A stretch of DNA of 64,000 nt, from contig JAPOVC010000014.1 in assembly GCA_026708325.1 (NCBI GenBank), positions 496,001 to 560,000 of the forward strand, in the 5' to 3' direction. This document shows, piece by piece, positions 35,129 to 43,833 of the stretch (position 1 is the first letter of the stretch; every line of letters begins with the position of its first letter). The position numbers and the translations under genes are program-made. The stretch is from Anaerolineaceae bacterium (GTDB lineage: Bacteria; Chloroflexota; Anaerolineae; Aggregatilineales; Phototrophicaceae). Under the pieces are notes generated by a model. The model was given only the letters and a program-made list of their open reading frames with translations. It did no database searches and had not been told where the DNA came from.

Positions 35129-35872
35129 ATGACTGGCTCAGCACCTACCCAACTGCTTAAATTCGAGTCGCTGGAACCGGCGGAGCAATTGCGCCGGTCG
35201 CGCGAGTTCCTGCAGCGCATGCGAACGCGTCGCACGGTGCGGGATTTCTCTTCCCGTCCTGTCCCGTATGAACTGATCGAAAACGCGATTTGCGTGGCGG
35301 GGAGCGCTCCTTCAGGCGCCAACCAGCAGCCCTGGACCTTTGTCGCCATCAGCGATCCCGGGACCAAACGACGCATCCGTATCGCCGCCGAAGCCGAGGA
35401 GCGCGTCAGCTACGAAAGCCGCATGAGCGACGAATGGCTGGCTGCGTTGGAACCCCTGGGCACGACCTGGCGCAAGCCCTTCCTGGAAGTGGTCCCCTGG
35501 ATCATCGTGGTGTTTCGACAGGCCTATGGCCTGGGAATTGATCCCGAAAGCGGTGAAGAGCGACGCTACAAGCATTATTACAGTGAGGAATCGGTCGGTA
35601 TCGCCGTCGGCCTGCTTTTGGCCAGCCTGCATCTGGCCGGCCTGGCCACCGTGACCCACACACCGAGCCCGATGAAGTTTCTGGCGGATTTGCTCGGCCG
35701 CCCGCCCAACGAGCGCGCCTTCGTCATGATTCCGGTCGGTTACCCGGCGCCGGACGCGCGGGTCCCGCTCATTTCGAAGAAGAATCTGGACGACATCCTG
35801 GTGAGCATCACGCCGCAGGGGAACCAGGGGACTCCAGACAGCGGGTTTGAAGACGCCGGGCATCCGCATTGA
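35129..35872 (+). CDS. nitroreductase-fold flavoprotein, iodotyrosine deiodinase-like
   Basis: A 247-residue FMN protein of the nitroreductase superfamily. The FMN-binding N-terminal block is RMRTRRTVRDFSSRPVP and the next is GSAPSGANQQPWTFV. The lid holds E91, Y95 and K116, the E-x3-Y-x20-K spacing of the halotyrosine-binding triad of animal iodotyrosine deiodinase (E157/Y161/K182 in the human enzyme). The C-terminal blocks THTPSPMKFLADLLGRP, IPVGYPAPDARVPLI and KKNLDDI also match that subfamily. It would remove halogen from iodo-, bromo- or chlorotyrosine, releasing halide. It overlaps the convergent amidohydrolase gene by 65 bp at the 3' ends. Confidence 0.85.
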   Translation: MTGSAPTQLLKFESLEPAEQLRRSREFLQRMRTRRTVRDFSSRPVPYELIENAICVAGSAPSGANQQPWTFVAISDPGTKRRIRIAAEAEERVSYESRMSDEWLAALEPLGTTWRKPFLEVVPWIIVVFRQAYGLGIDPESGEERRYKHYYSEESVGIAVGLLLASLHLAGLATVTHTPSPMKFLADLLGRPPNERAFVMIPVGYPAPDARVPLISKKNLDDILVSITPQGNQGTPDSGFEDAGHPH

Positions 35873-37157
35873 GTTGGGCCACGGCCGCCCCGTAATCGAG
35901 CGTCAACAACTGTCGCTCCCTCATCAACCAACGTCCGTCCACCATCACATCGCGCACCTGCGAACCGTTCACGCTGTAGACCAGGGCCGTGAAGGGGTCG
36001 GCGCCGGTCCCGGGCGCCCAACCCGGTCCCCGTCGGCCAATAACGATCAGGTCCGCCCTCCGTCCCGGTGCCAGCTCCCCGATTTCATCCCCGAGACCCA
36101 GAGCCACCGCCCCGCCGCGCGTCGCCATGTCCAGCGCTTCGCGCGCGCGGATGGCCCCGGGTCGACGCTCCCGGAAACTCGTGAGTTTCGCCAGCGTACG
36201 CATTTCGCTGAACAGATCGTAGTCGTTGTTGTTGCAAACATTGTCCGTGCCCAGCGCCGTGTTGATTCCAGCCGCGCGCATGGCCACAAGTGGCGCCGCC
36301 TCCGCTCCGGCGCGCATGCAGGCGCTGGCGGCAATGACTGCCGTGAAGGGCCGAACAGCCAGCAGCGGCCAGTCTTCTGGCGGGATGCAGATGCTGTGCG
36401 CTGCCAGCAGGGGCCGGTCCAGCATGCCCATCGCTTCAAGCTGTTGAACCGCCGTTCTGCCGAATTCCACCCTGCAAAAGCGGTCTTCCTCGCCACTGGT
36501 TGACAGGTGAATGTGCAGGCCCGTGTCGTACTTGCGCGCCAGGCCCAGTTCCGCCTTCATCAACTCGGGAGAGTTGTCGACGAAAAAGGCGTGCGGTCCG
36601 ACCCATCCCTGCAGGCGCCCGCTGTTGTCCTCCCCTATGCTCTCAAGAAATGCCTCCAGTTGCGCCAGTTCCTGTTCACGGGCGGCCGCGTCCCCCAGTT
36701 CGACGACGCCATAGGCCAGGGCTGCGCGCATGCCACTGCGGCGCACGACCGGCACAATCCGGTCCATGTGAAAGTACTGATCGGCGAAAGTCGTCGTGCC
36801 TGACATGATCATTTCGGCGCAGGCCACCTCGACCGCGGCCGGCACCATGTCTGGCGTCATCACCATTTCAAGCTTGCGGATCGTTTCGTACCAGCCTTCC
36901 ATGGTAAACAGCGACACACCTTCGGCCATGCCGCGAAACAGGGTCATGGGCGTATGCGTGTGCGCGTTGACCAGTCCCGGCATGACCAGCGCCCCGGCGC
37001 CATCGACGCGTTCGTCGAAGCTGCCAGCCGGCGCGCGGGAGCGGGGGCCCACTGCAGCGATTCGACCGTCCTCGACCAGTACGAAACCTGGGTCGTACAC
37101 CCGGTCCGCGTGGCCGAGTGCCAGAATCGTTACATTCTCCAACAGGATGGTGGTCAT
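35808..37157 (-). CDS. amidohydrolase, MTA/SAH deaminase-like
   Basis: A 449-residue metal-dependent deaminase of the amidohydrolase superfamily (MtaD/TrzA/AtzA group). Metal residues appear in order: NAHTHTPM (HxH, about residue 65), HIHLSTSGEE near 215, AAHSI near 250, and the Asp in LGTDN near 300. The C-terminal DLIVIGRRGP closes the composite beta domain. The usual reaction of the closest enzymes is deamination of 5'-methylthioadenosine or S-adenosylhomocysteine; related enzymes act on guanine or triazines. MtnA at 9.8 kb and the nucleoside importer next door support a purine or MTA substrate. It is transcribed divergently from the bmp-type operon. Confidence 0.82.
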   Translation of the reverse strand: MTTILLENVTILALGHADRVYDPGFVLVEDGRIAAVGPRSRAPAGSFDERVDGAGALVMPGLVNAHTHTPMTLFRGMAEGVSLFTMEGWYETIRKLEMVMTPDMVPAAVEVACAEMIMSGTTTFADQYFHMDRIVPVVRRSGMRAALAYGVVELGDAAAREQELAQLEAFLESIGEDNSGRLQGWVGPHAFFVDNSPELMKAELGLARKYDTGLHIHLSTSGEEDRFCRVEFGRTAVQQLEAMGMLDRPLLAAHSICIPPEDWPLLAVRPFTAVIAASACMRAGAEAAPLVAMRAAGINTALGTDNVCNNNDYDLFSEMRTLAKLTSFRERRPGAIRAREALDMATRGGAVALGLGDEIGELAPGRRADLIVIGRRGPGWAPGTGADPFTALVYSVNGSQVRDVMVDGRWLMRERQLLTLDYGAAVAQLNADARRLQTRCLESPGSPAA

Positions 37158-37177
37158 GCAAGTCCCGCCTGGATTCG

Positions 37178-37206
37178 TTGCCTGAGGGTAGATTGCGGGT
37201 TACACT
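37178..37206 (+). promoter_or_regulatory. candidate promoter for the nucleoside importer operon
   Basis: TTGCCT (37178-37183), a 17-base spacer, then TACACT (37201-37206). Each hexamer matches the sigma-70 consensus at four of six positions. It lies in the 111-base divergent gap between the amidohydrolase and the BMP-family gene, with about 55 bases of leader. Confidence 0.4.
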
Positions 37207-37268
37207 GCGGGCAGAAGAGTGCGGTCACTTTCCGCCACTCATTTGGCAACCGACATGAGGAAAGTACC

Positions 37269-38366
37269 ATGAAACTTCGTTTGCTGGTGATAGTGTGCCT
37301 TTTGTTCGGGATGTTTGGCCCCGTTGTCCACGCCCAGGACGACATGATGGAAGACCCCTGCCTGGCGCCCATGGAAGAAAGCGGCGAAATGATGGAGGTG
37401 CCGGACAACAGCCACATCAGCTTCGAAATCATCCTGCCCAATCCGCGTGGCGACCGCTCCTTCATTGACTCGGCCGCGGCAGGCGCCGAGCGCGCGATCG
37501 CCGAGCTGGGTGTCGAGGGCGTGATCATTGAGACCCAGGGCGTCCAGGAACATGACGCTGCCGTGCGCCGTGCCATTCAGGACGAGCCCAACATCGTGAT
37601 TACCATCGCCGTTGATGCCGTCATCATCGAGGAAGTGGCAGTCGAGTTCCCGGACCAGAAATTTGGCGCCCAGGAGACCTTCTTCTTCCCCGCGCCGCCG
37701 GACCTGGAAAACCTGGCGCTCTTCAACATCCTTACCCACGAGAACAGCTATCTGGCAGGTATGGCAGCCGGCATGCTGACCCGCACGGGCACGGTGGGCG
37801 CCGTCGGCGGCATTGACGCCCCCGGCATCAACCTCTTCATCGTCGGCTTCGAGGAGGGCGTGAAATCGGTCTGCGAAGACTGCCAGACGGTGCGCAGCTA
37901 CGTCGGCGACTTCTCGGACCCGGTGACCGCCAAGGAGCAGGCACTGGCCCTCTTCGAGCAGGGCGCGGACATCCTCTACCAGGTGGCCGGCCGCAGCGGT
38001 GAAGGTGTGTTGCAGGCGGCATCCGAAACGGGCAATTTCGCCATCGGCGTCGACAGCAACCAGGACCATCTCTTCCCCGGCACCATCCTCGTTTCCGCCA
38101 TGAAACGGGTGGACAACGCCGTCTTCAGTTTCGTGGAGAGCGTGGTCAACGATACCTACGAATCGGGCACGACGACCGTGGGCCTTGCCGAAGGTTTCGC
38201 CGGCCTGAGCTGGGACGAAGGCATCTGCTCGCGCACCTTTGACGAATATGGGCCGGAAGACCTGGTGGCCCAGCTGCCGGAAGTCCGCGCGGCCATCGCC
38301 GAGGCGCGTGAGGCTATCCTCGCCGGAGAGCTGGAAGTCACCAATGCCCTGGAGATGGCCGGCTAG
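37269..38366 (+). CDS. BMP-family ABC transporter substrate-binding protein
   Basis: Secreted receptor of the basic membrane protein (BmpA/PnrA) family, which mostly binds purine or pyrimidine nucleosides. The 365 residues start with a signal peptide (about 1-22, cleavage after VHA before QDD); there is no lipobox. A short Met/Glu-rich linker precedes the domain that opens at HISFEIILPNPRGDRSF. Family blocks are ENSYLAGMAAGMLTRTGTVGAVGG and FAIGVDSNQDHLFPG. ATG 37269 follows GAGGAAAG. The ATPase, two permeases and a nucleoside hydrolase follow on the same strand, so nucleoside uptake is well supported. Confidence 0.92.
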   Translation: MKLRLLVIVCLLFGMFGPVVHAQDDMMEDPCLAPMEESGEMMEVPDNSHISFEIILPNPRGDRSFIDSAAAGAERAIAELGVEGVIIETQGVQEHDAAVRRAIQDEPNIVITIAVDAVIIEEVAVEFPDQKFGAQETFFFPAPPDLENLALFNILTHENSYLAGMAAGMLTRTGTVGAVGGIDAPGINLFIVGFEEGVKSVCEDCQTVRSYVGDFSDPVTAKEQALALFEQGADILYQVAGRSGEGVLQAASETGNFAIGVDSNQDHLFPGTILVSAMKRVDNAVFSFVESVVNDTYESGTTTVGLAEGFAGLSWDEGICSRTFDEYGPEDLVAQLPEVRAAIAEAREAILAGELEVTNALEMAG

Positions 38367-38387
38367 GGCAACAGACAATTGCAGCGA

Positions 38388-38415
38388 GGGGGAGGCAGCG
38401 CCAATTGCCTCCCCC
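38388..38415 (+). terminator. stem-loop between nucleoside-binding protein and ATPase genes
   Basis: A perfect 10-bp GC-rich inverted repeat (GGGGGAGGCA at 38388-38397, TGCCTCCCCC at 38406-38415) with an 8-base loop. It sits 22 bases after the binding-protein stop and 17 bases before the likely ATPase start. There is no T-run, so it probably stabilises the upstream message or attenuates the downstream one. Confidence 0.7.
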
Positions 38416-38432
38416 ACACCCACAGGTTTCCT

Positions 38433-39962
38433 GTGACTCCTGATCTTGCCATCGACATGCGCGAGGTGCGCAAGTACTTCCCGTCCTCGGACGTGCTTGC
38501 CGCAGACGACGTGGACTTCCAGGTCCGCCAGGGAGAAATTCACGCCCTGGTGGGCGAAAACGGCGCCGGCAAGACCACCTTGATGAATATTCTCTACGGC
38601 CTGGTCAGGGCCGACCACGGCGACGTACGGGTCAACGGTGAAACTGTCCACATTCATCACCCCAACGATGCCATTCGCGCCGGCATCGGTATGGTGCACC
38701 AGCATTTCAAGCTCATTCCGTCTTTTACCATTGCCGAAAATGTGATGCTGGGCATCGAACCCGGCCAACTGGGTTTCATCAACGCGAGTGAGGAAGCGCA
38801 GGCCGTCGCGGATCTGGGGGAGAATTTTGGCTTGCCGGTCGACCCGAATGCCGTAGTGGCCGACATTTCCGTCGGGATGCAGCAGCGTGTCGAAATCCTC
38901 AAGACCCTGCAGCGGGACGCCCGCATCTTGGTGCTGGACGAACCCACGGCCGTACTCACGCCCCAGGAAGTGCGCGAACTCTACAACGTCATTCGCCAGC
39001 TGGCGGCCGACGGCCGCACCATCATCCTGATTACGCACAAGCTGGTCGAGGTCAAGGCGGTGGCGGACCGGGTCAGCGTGATGCGCAACGGGCGCATGAT
39101 CGCCACGCATGACGTCGCCGACGTCAGCATTCGCGACATGGCCAACCTGATGGTCGGTCGCGAGGTCGTCCTGCGCGTCGACAAGGAAAAGGCGAGCCCA
39201 AGGGACCCCGTGCTTGAGGTCAACAACCTGCTGGTCGCCAGTGCCGGCGGCATTCCGGCGGTCTTTGGCGTCAGTCTGGAACTTCGCGCCGGAGAGATTC
39301 TGGGGATCGCCGGGGTCAGCGGCAATGGACAGACGGAACTTGTCGAAGCCCTGTGCGGCCTGCGCGCTGTTGAGGGCGGCAGCGTCGTGCTGGGGGGCGA
39401 AGACGTCACCCTGAGCACGGTGCGCGCCAGACGCCAGCGCGGTATGGCGCACATCCCGGAAGACCGCATGCACATGGGTCTCAATCTGCGCACCTCGCTT
39501 GACGAGAATCTGATCGTCACCGTGTATCAACGCAGTCCCTGGTCCGAACGCGGCATCTTTCGCTTTCGCGCCATTCGCGACTTCGCGCTGCGCATCGTGC
39601 GCAGCTTCAACGTCCGCTCGGCGCGGCTTGGTGAGGAAATCCACACCCTTTCCGGCGGCAACTTGCAAAAGCTCGTGCTGGGTCGGGAACTGGACGGCCA
39701 TCCAGGCCTGATCGTTGCCAACCAGCCGACGCGGGGTCTGGATATAGGCAGCATTGAGTTTGTCCACAAAACACTTGTCGAGGCCCGCGACGCCGGCGCG
39801 GCGATTCTTTTGGTTTCAGTTGAGCTGGACGAGATTTTTTCATTGAGCGATCGCGTCGCCATCATGTTTGAAGGGCGCATCATGGCCGTTCACGATATCG
39901 AAGACCTTGATGAAGAAAGCATCGGTCTGTTGATGGCCGGCCATCAGGAGCCCGGGCCATGA
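38433..39962 (+). CDS. nucleoside ABC transporter ATP-binding protein (two ATPase domains)
   Basis: A 509-residue ATPase with two tandem ABC domains, as in the YufO/NupA and RbsA-type importers. Domain 1 has Walker A GENGAGKTT and an altered signature ISVGMQQRVEI with Walker B LVLDEPTAVLT. Domain 2 has a degenerate Walker A (GVSGNGQTE), signature LSGGNLQK, and NQPTRGLD in the Walker B region. This asymmetry is normal for the family. GTG 38433 is chosen because it lies just after the stem-loop with an AGG site; ATG 38457 is possible. A longer frame upstream runs through the stem-loop and is unlikely. It overlaps the next permease gene by 4 bp (ATGA). Confidence 0.92.
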   Translation: MTPDLAIDMREVRKYFPSSDVLAADDVDFQVRQGEIHALVGENGAGKTTLMNILYGLVRADHGDVRVNGETVHIHHPNDAIRAGIGMVHQHFKLIPSFTIAENVMLGIEPGQLGFINASEEAQAVADLGENFGLPVDPNAVVADISVGMQQRVEILKTLQRDARILVLDEPTAVLTPQEVRELYNVIRQLAADGRTIILITHKLVEVKAVADRVSVMRNGRMIATHDVADVSIRDMANLMVGREVVLRVDKEKASPRDPVLEVNNLLVASAGGIPAVFGVSLELRAGEILGIAGVSGNGQTELVEALCGLRAVEGGSVVLGGEDVTLSTVRARRQRGMAHIPEDRMHMGLNLRTSLDENLIVTVYQRSPWSERGIFRFRAIRDFALRIVRSFNVRSARLGEEIHTLSGGNLQKLVLGRELDGHPGLIVANQPTRGLDIGSIEFVHKTLVEARDAGAAILLVSVELDEIFSLSDRVAIMFEGRIMAVHDIEDLDEESIGLLMAGHQEPGP

Positions 39963-41230
39963 TCACACGCCTGCGCCACGTCCTGGAAGGCGCAGCAATC
40001 CCGGTGGCGGCCGTTTTGCTGGGCCTGGTCGTCAGCAGCGCCTTTGTCGTCATCGCTGGCAAGCAGCCCCTGCCCACCTACGCTTTCATGTTCTGTGAAG
40101 GCTTTGGCGCCCGCGGCTGCGAAAACTTCGGTCATCTCCTCTTCGTCCCGGTCGAGGAAGAGGACGGCTCCGTCCACACGCACTTTGCTCCCACCCTCGG
40201 AACGCGCGGCCACAAGCTGGCCATCGTACTGGAGCGCGCCACGCCCCTCATCCTGACCGCGCTTTCCGCCACGGTCGCCTTTCGCGCCGGCATGTTCAGC
40301 ATTGGCCAGGACGGCCAACTCGTGTTGGGCGCGGTGGCCGCGGTCTTCCTTGGTTACTGGCTGCCGGACCAGATTTACCTGCTCACCGGGACCGGCCCGG
40401 ACAGCGCCCCGCCCCTGCAACTGGCCCTGATGCGCCTGACCATACCGCCGGTCGCGATGGCGGCCGCCATGCTGGTCGGCGCTTTCTATTCCTGGATCGC
40501 CGGCATTCTCAAGGTCCGCCTGAACGTCAACGAGCTCATCAGCACCATCATTCTTAATGCCATCGCCGTCCAGTTCGTCACCTTTATGGTGAACTTCCCC
40601 TTGCGCGCCGACTTCAACAACATCGCGCGCACGCGCACCATTGACGACACGGCCTGGCTGACGCCCTTCACCCGCGCGTTACTGAACGAAGTGGACTGGT
40701 TTCGTGGCTCGCGCCTGGGAATCGGGCTGCTGCTTGTGCTGGTCGCCGCCGCAATCATTTGGTTTTTCCTGCATCGAACGACGGCCGGATACGAACAGCG
40801 CATGACGGAAGGTTCGCGCCTCTTTGCGCGCTATGGCGGCATCCCCTCCGCTCGTGCCACGCTGCGCGCCATGCTGATTAGCGGCGCACTCAGCGGCCTG
40901 GCCGGCGCCTTGATGATTCTGGGCGTGGAACGCCGCATAGTGGACGGTTTCGCGCTGGGCGGTACGGGCTTTGACGGCGTGCTGGTTGCCATTCTGGCGC
41001 GCGAGTCGGTGGTCGGCATTCTGCTGGTGGCCAGTTTCTTTGCGGGGCTGGAACAGGGCGCGATCAATCTGCAGTTTGAGAATCTCCCGCGCCAGTTGGG
41101 CGGCATGATCATCGCCTTCATGATCCTCTTCGCTTCCATGGAAGACTTCTTCCGCGACAACATCACAAGGCTGCGCGTTCGCCTGTTTCCCGAGTCCGTC
41201 GCTCCCTCGCAATCCGCGAGCGAGGCCTGA
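39959..41230 (+). CDS. nucleoside ABC transporter permease 1
   Basis: Inner-membrane permease of the BMP-type importer (branched-chain/ribose permease superfamily), 423 residues with about nine or ten helices. It is longer than the usual 350 because of a hydrophilic extracytoplasmic loop at about residues 38-90 with two cysteines (MFCEGFGARGCE), which may form a disulfide. The conserved core includes LERATPLILTALSATVAFRAG, LNVNELISTIILNAIAV and LSGLAGALMILGVERR. It pairs with the second permease, whose gene starts 3 bp downstream. Confidence 0.9.
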   Translation: MITRLRHVLEGAAIPVAAVLLGLVVSSAFVVIAGKQPLPTYAFMFCEGFGARGCENFGHLLFVPVEEEDGSVHTHFAPTLGTRGHKLAIVLERATPLILTALSATVAFRAGMFSIGQDGQLVLGAVAAVFLGYWLPDQIYLLTGTGPDSAPPLQLALMRLTIPPVAMAAAMLVGAFYSWIAGILKVRLNVNELISTIILNAIAVQFVTFMVNFPLRADFNNIARTRTIDDTAWLTPFTRALLNEVDWFRGSRLGIGLLLVLVAAAIIWFFLHRTTAGYEQRMTEGSRLFARYGGIPSARATLRAMLISGALSGLAGALMILGVERRIVDGFALGGTGFDGVLVAILARESVVGILLVASFFAGLEQGAINLQFENLPRQLGGMIIAFMILFASMEDFFRDNITRLRVRLFPESVAPSQSASEA

Positions 41231-41233
41231 GTC

Positions 41234-42310
41234 ATGCTTGACCTGCTCAACACCCGACAACGCGAAATCCGCGTTGTCATGCGGGTCTGTGCCGTCCTTG
41301 TGGCCATCATTTTCCTCTTTGGCCTGCCGGACTCCCTGGTGCAGAGCAGCATTCGACTTGCCACGCCCTTCGTCCTGGGTTCCCTGGGGGCCCTCCTGGC
41401 CAGCAGGGCCGGCGTCCTGAATCTGGCGATTGAGGGCAAGATGCTGCTGGGCGCTTTTGTCGGCGTCGCCGTCCTTTTCCAAAGCGGCCACGATCCTCTG
41501 GTGGGTGTAATCGCTGCGACGGTGTCGGGTGGGATCCTCGGCCTGGTTTTTGCCATTCTCTATCTGCGCATTCGCATCAATCTGATCATCCTGGCCCTGG
41601 CCGTAAACCTCCTGGTCGCCAACGGCACCGTGTTCTTCATGCGCGCCACCTTTGGCGTGTATGGCACCCTGGCGGACCCCAGCATTCGTTCCCTGCCAAC
41701 CCTGCAAATCCCTCTGATTGAAGACTTGCCGGTACTGGGCCCTCTGTTGAGCGGCTATAACGCCATTGTTTATGTCGGCTGGGTTATGGTAGTCGTCGTC
41801 TGGGTGATGCTTTTCCGCACGCGTTTCGGCCGACACATCCGCGCGGTGGGCGAAAATCAGGAAGCCGCCGAATCCGTGGGCATCAATGTGACCCGCGTAC
41901 AAATCTTTGCGCTGACCCTCAGCGGCATGCTGGCCGGACTGGCGGGCGCTTTCCTGTCCCTTGGCGTTCTGAGCCAGTTCCTTGAGAACATGACGGCCGC
42001 CCGGGGCTGGATCGCTCTGACGGTTTCCCTTTTCGCCTTGCAGCGCCCGGTGGCGGCCTTCTTCACCTCCCTGTTCTTTGGTTTTGCCGAGGCGCTTTCC
42101 TTCTTCATTCAGGCCCAGCCACACCTGAACATTCCCGCGGACCTGGTGCTGGCCCTGCCCCAGCTGGCCACCATCGCCGCCCTCGTGATGGTCGCCCTGC
42201 GCATTCGCGCCTCCGAATTGATCAAACGCCGGGATTTCGCGGCCCGCTTCGGACAGGAAATCAGTGACCTGAAAGACATGGTGCGCCCTGGCAAGGCGGA
42301 GGCGACATGA
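41234..42310 (+). CDS. nucleoside ABC transporter permease 2
   Basis: Second inner-membrane permease of the nucleoside importer, 358 residues with about nine helices. Family blocks are LASRAGVLNLAIEGKMLLGAF near the N-terminus, VGENQEAAESVGINVTRVQI near residue 205, and SGMLAGLAGAFLSLGVLSQF. The size is normal. It forms a heterodimer with permease 1. Its stop overlaps the ATG of the next gene by 4 bp (ATGA), which ties the small RarA-C-like gene to this operon. Confidence 0.92.
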   Translation: MLDLLNTRQREIRVVMRVCAVLVAIIFLFGLPDSLVQSSIRLATPFVLGSLGALLASRAGVLNLAIEGKMLLGAFVGVAVLFQSGHDPLVGVIAATVSGGILGLVFAILYLRIRINLIILALAVNLLVANGTVFFMRATFGVYGTLADPSIRSLPTLQIPLIEDLPVLGPLLSGYNAIVYVGWVMVVVVWVMLFRTRFGRHIRAVGENQEAAESVGINVTRVQIFALTLSGMLAGLAGAFLSLGVLSQFLENMTAARGWIALTVSLFALQRPVAAFFTSLFFGFAEALSFFIQAQPHLNIPADLVLALPQLATIAALVMVALRIRASELIKRRDFAARFGQEISDLKDMVRPGKAEAT

Positions 42311-42885
42311 GCGTACCGCCCTGGCAACAGGACCCCTGGACCCGCGTACGCACCATCCACGACTTTCCCGCTGACGAAGTCATTTCCGCGTTACAGAAAG
42401 AGATTCGACGAGGCAACCTGGAGAACGCCGCCCTGCTCGCATGGGAAATGCTTAACACCAGTGAGGAACTTGAGGAAGTCCTGTGGAGTCGCCTGCAGGT
42501 CATTTCGGTCGAGGACGTCGGCTTTGGTGACGCGCAAGCCCCCATCCTCGTGGAGACGCTTTACCAGATGCACCTGCGCCTGCCGCGGCCCCGGGGAGAC
42601 CGCTATCTCTTCGCCATTCACGCCCTGCGCTTCCTCTGCCAGAGCAAAAAGGATCGCTCCAGTGATGAGTTGCTCAACTGGTTGAGCCGGGCGGTGGAAG
42701 GCGGCATGCGGCCGGAAATCCCCGACTACGCCCTGGACATCCACACAAGACGCGGCCAGCAATTGGGTCGCGGCCTGGAGCACTTTTTGCAGGAGGGCGC
42801 GAAGGTGGCGCCGCGTCTGACTGAAGAAGTCAGTCCATGGCGCCGGCGGCTGTTGGACCTGATTGAAGGAGACGACGCGCATTGA
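42307..42885 (+). CDS. stand-alone protein resembling the C-terminal domain of RarA/MgsA
   Basis: A 192-residue helical protein with no membrane segment and no ATPase motifs. The central part (ALQKEIRRGNLENAALLAWE, then ISVEDVGFGDAQAP) resembles the C-terminal oligomerisation domain of the AAA+ clamp-loader-like protein RarA (MgsA), which normally follows an ATPase domain. The C-terminal DYALDIHTRRGQQLGRG stretch is an additional block. Its ATG overlaps the permease stop and its stop overlaps the nucleoside hydrolase start (TTGA), so it is firmly inside a nucleoside uptake operon. Function unknown; the resemblance was judged by eye. Confidence 0.6.
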   Translation: MSVPPWQQDPWTRVRTIHDFPADEVISALQKEIRRGNLENAALLAWEMLNTSEELEEVLWSRLQVISVEDVGFGDAQAPILVETLYQMHLRLPRPRGDRYLFAIHALRFLCQSKKDRSSDELLNWLSRAVEGGMRPEIPDYALDIHTRRGQQLGRGLEHFLQEGAKVAPRLTEEVSPWRRRLLDLIEGDDAH

Positions 42886-43817
42886 AACTGATCATTGACA
42901 CGGACGCCGGCGTAGACGACGCCCATGCCCTGATGATGGCGCTGGCCTGTCCTGACGCCCAGGTCGAATGTATCACCACCGTCGTCGGCAATATCGACCT
43001 GGAAAACGTCGTGCGCAACGTAGGCACGGTGCTGGATGTGATGGACGTCGATGTGCCCTTTTATCGGGGCGCGCATTTACCACTGGTGGCGCCCTGGCGA
43101 TTCGAAACGGAATTCGTGCACGGCGCGGATGGCCTGGGTGACCTCAAACAGCGGCCACCGGCCCGGCACTTCCCTGCGGAAGGCCATGCCGTTACCCAAA
43201 TCATCGAACGAAGCGCTGCCGCTCCCGGGGAAATCACACTCGTTGCGATCGGCCCGCTGACCAACGTCGCGCTGGCAATGCGCCTGGACCCCGACTTGCC
43301 AAAGCGATTGAAGCGACTGGTTGTCATGGGCGGTTCCCTGCACGCCGTCGGCAACACGGATATCTTCCCGGCGGAGTTCAATATCTACTGCGACCCGGAA
43401 GCAGCCCACATGGTGTTTGAAGCCTTCACAGACATTCTGCTGGTCACCTGGGACGCCACCCTGGCCAATCCCCTGCCGACCCCTGTTTTCGAGGAACTCA
43501 CCAGCCAGCCCGGACCACGCGCGGCCCTGTATCGCGACAGCTGCGAAGGGATGTTGCAGCGTTTGAGCGAAGCCGGCTATGAGGCTGAGGTGCTGATTCC
43601 GGACACCCTGACCATGGCGGTTACGCTCCGCCCCTCGCTCATTGTGGCCAGTGAACGCCACCATGTCGCGGTCGAACTTCGGGGCTCGCTGTCTCGTGGC
43701 CAGACGATTACCGACCATCGCAACTGGGTGAGGCAAAGGCCCAACGTGGAATGCGTCACGGAAGCGGAAATCGGAGGCGTGGCCGACCTCTTTCGACAGT
43801 TCGTGGCGCCCGTTTAG
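42882..43817 (+). CDS. nucleoside hydrolase (inosine-uridine preferring family)
   Basis: Cytosolic N-ribohydrolase that splits nucleosides into base and ribose. The 311 residues begin with the calcium/active-site motif IDTDAGVDDAHAL and carry ITTVVGNIDLENVVRNV, LVAIGPLTNVALAMR, and the EFNIYCDPEAAHMVF block that completes the metal site. The start is TTG 42882, overlapping the upstream stop as TTGA. Together with the BMP-type importer this supports uptake and breakdown of nucleosides. Base preference cannot be read from the sequence. Confidence 0.93.
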   Translation: MKLIIDTDAGVDDAHALMMALACPDAQVECITTVVGNIDLENVVRNVGTVLDVMDVDVPFYRGAHLPLVAPWRFETEFVHGADGLGDLKQRPPARHFPAEGHAVTQIIERSAAAPGEITLVAIGPLTNVALAMRLDPDLPKRLKRLVVMGGSLHAVGNTDIFPAEFNIYCDPEAAHMVFEAFTDILLVTWDATLANPLPTPVFEELTSQPGPRAALYRDSCEGMLQRLSEAGYEAEVLIPDTLTMAVTLRPSLIVASERHHVAVELRGSLSRGQTITDHRNWVRQRPNVECVTEAEIGGVADLFRQFVAPV

Positions 43818-43833
43818 CCCGCCCTGGCCAGAC

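Noticed and set aside
37239-39767. 842-residue open frame on the minus strand
   Set aside because: It is antisense to the BMP-family receptor and the two-domain ATPase, which have unmistakable family motifs. The long frame results from codon bias of those genes.
40679-42124. 481-residue open frame on the minus strand
   Set aside because: Antisense to both nucleoside permeases; rich in Gln, His and Asp with no hydrophobic core or motif.
42307-42885. Full RarA/MgsA ATPase
   Set aside because: No Walker A or B motif is present and the length is less than half of RarA; only the C-terminal domain resembles it.
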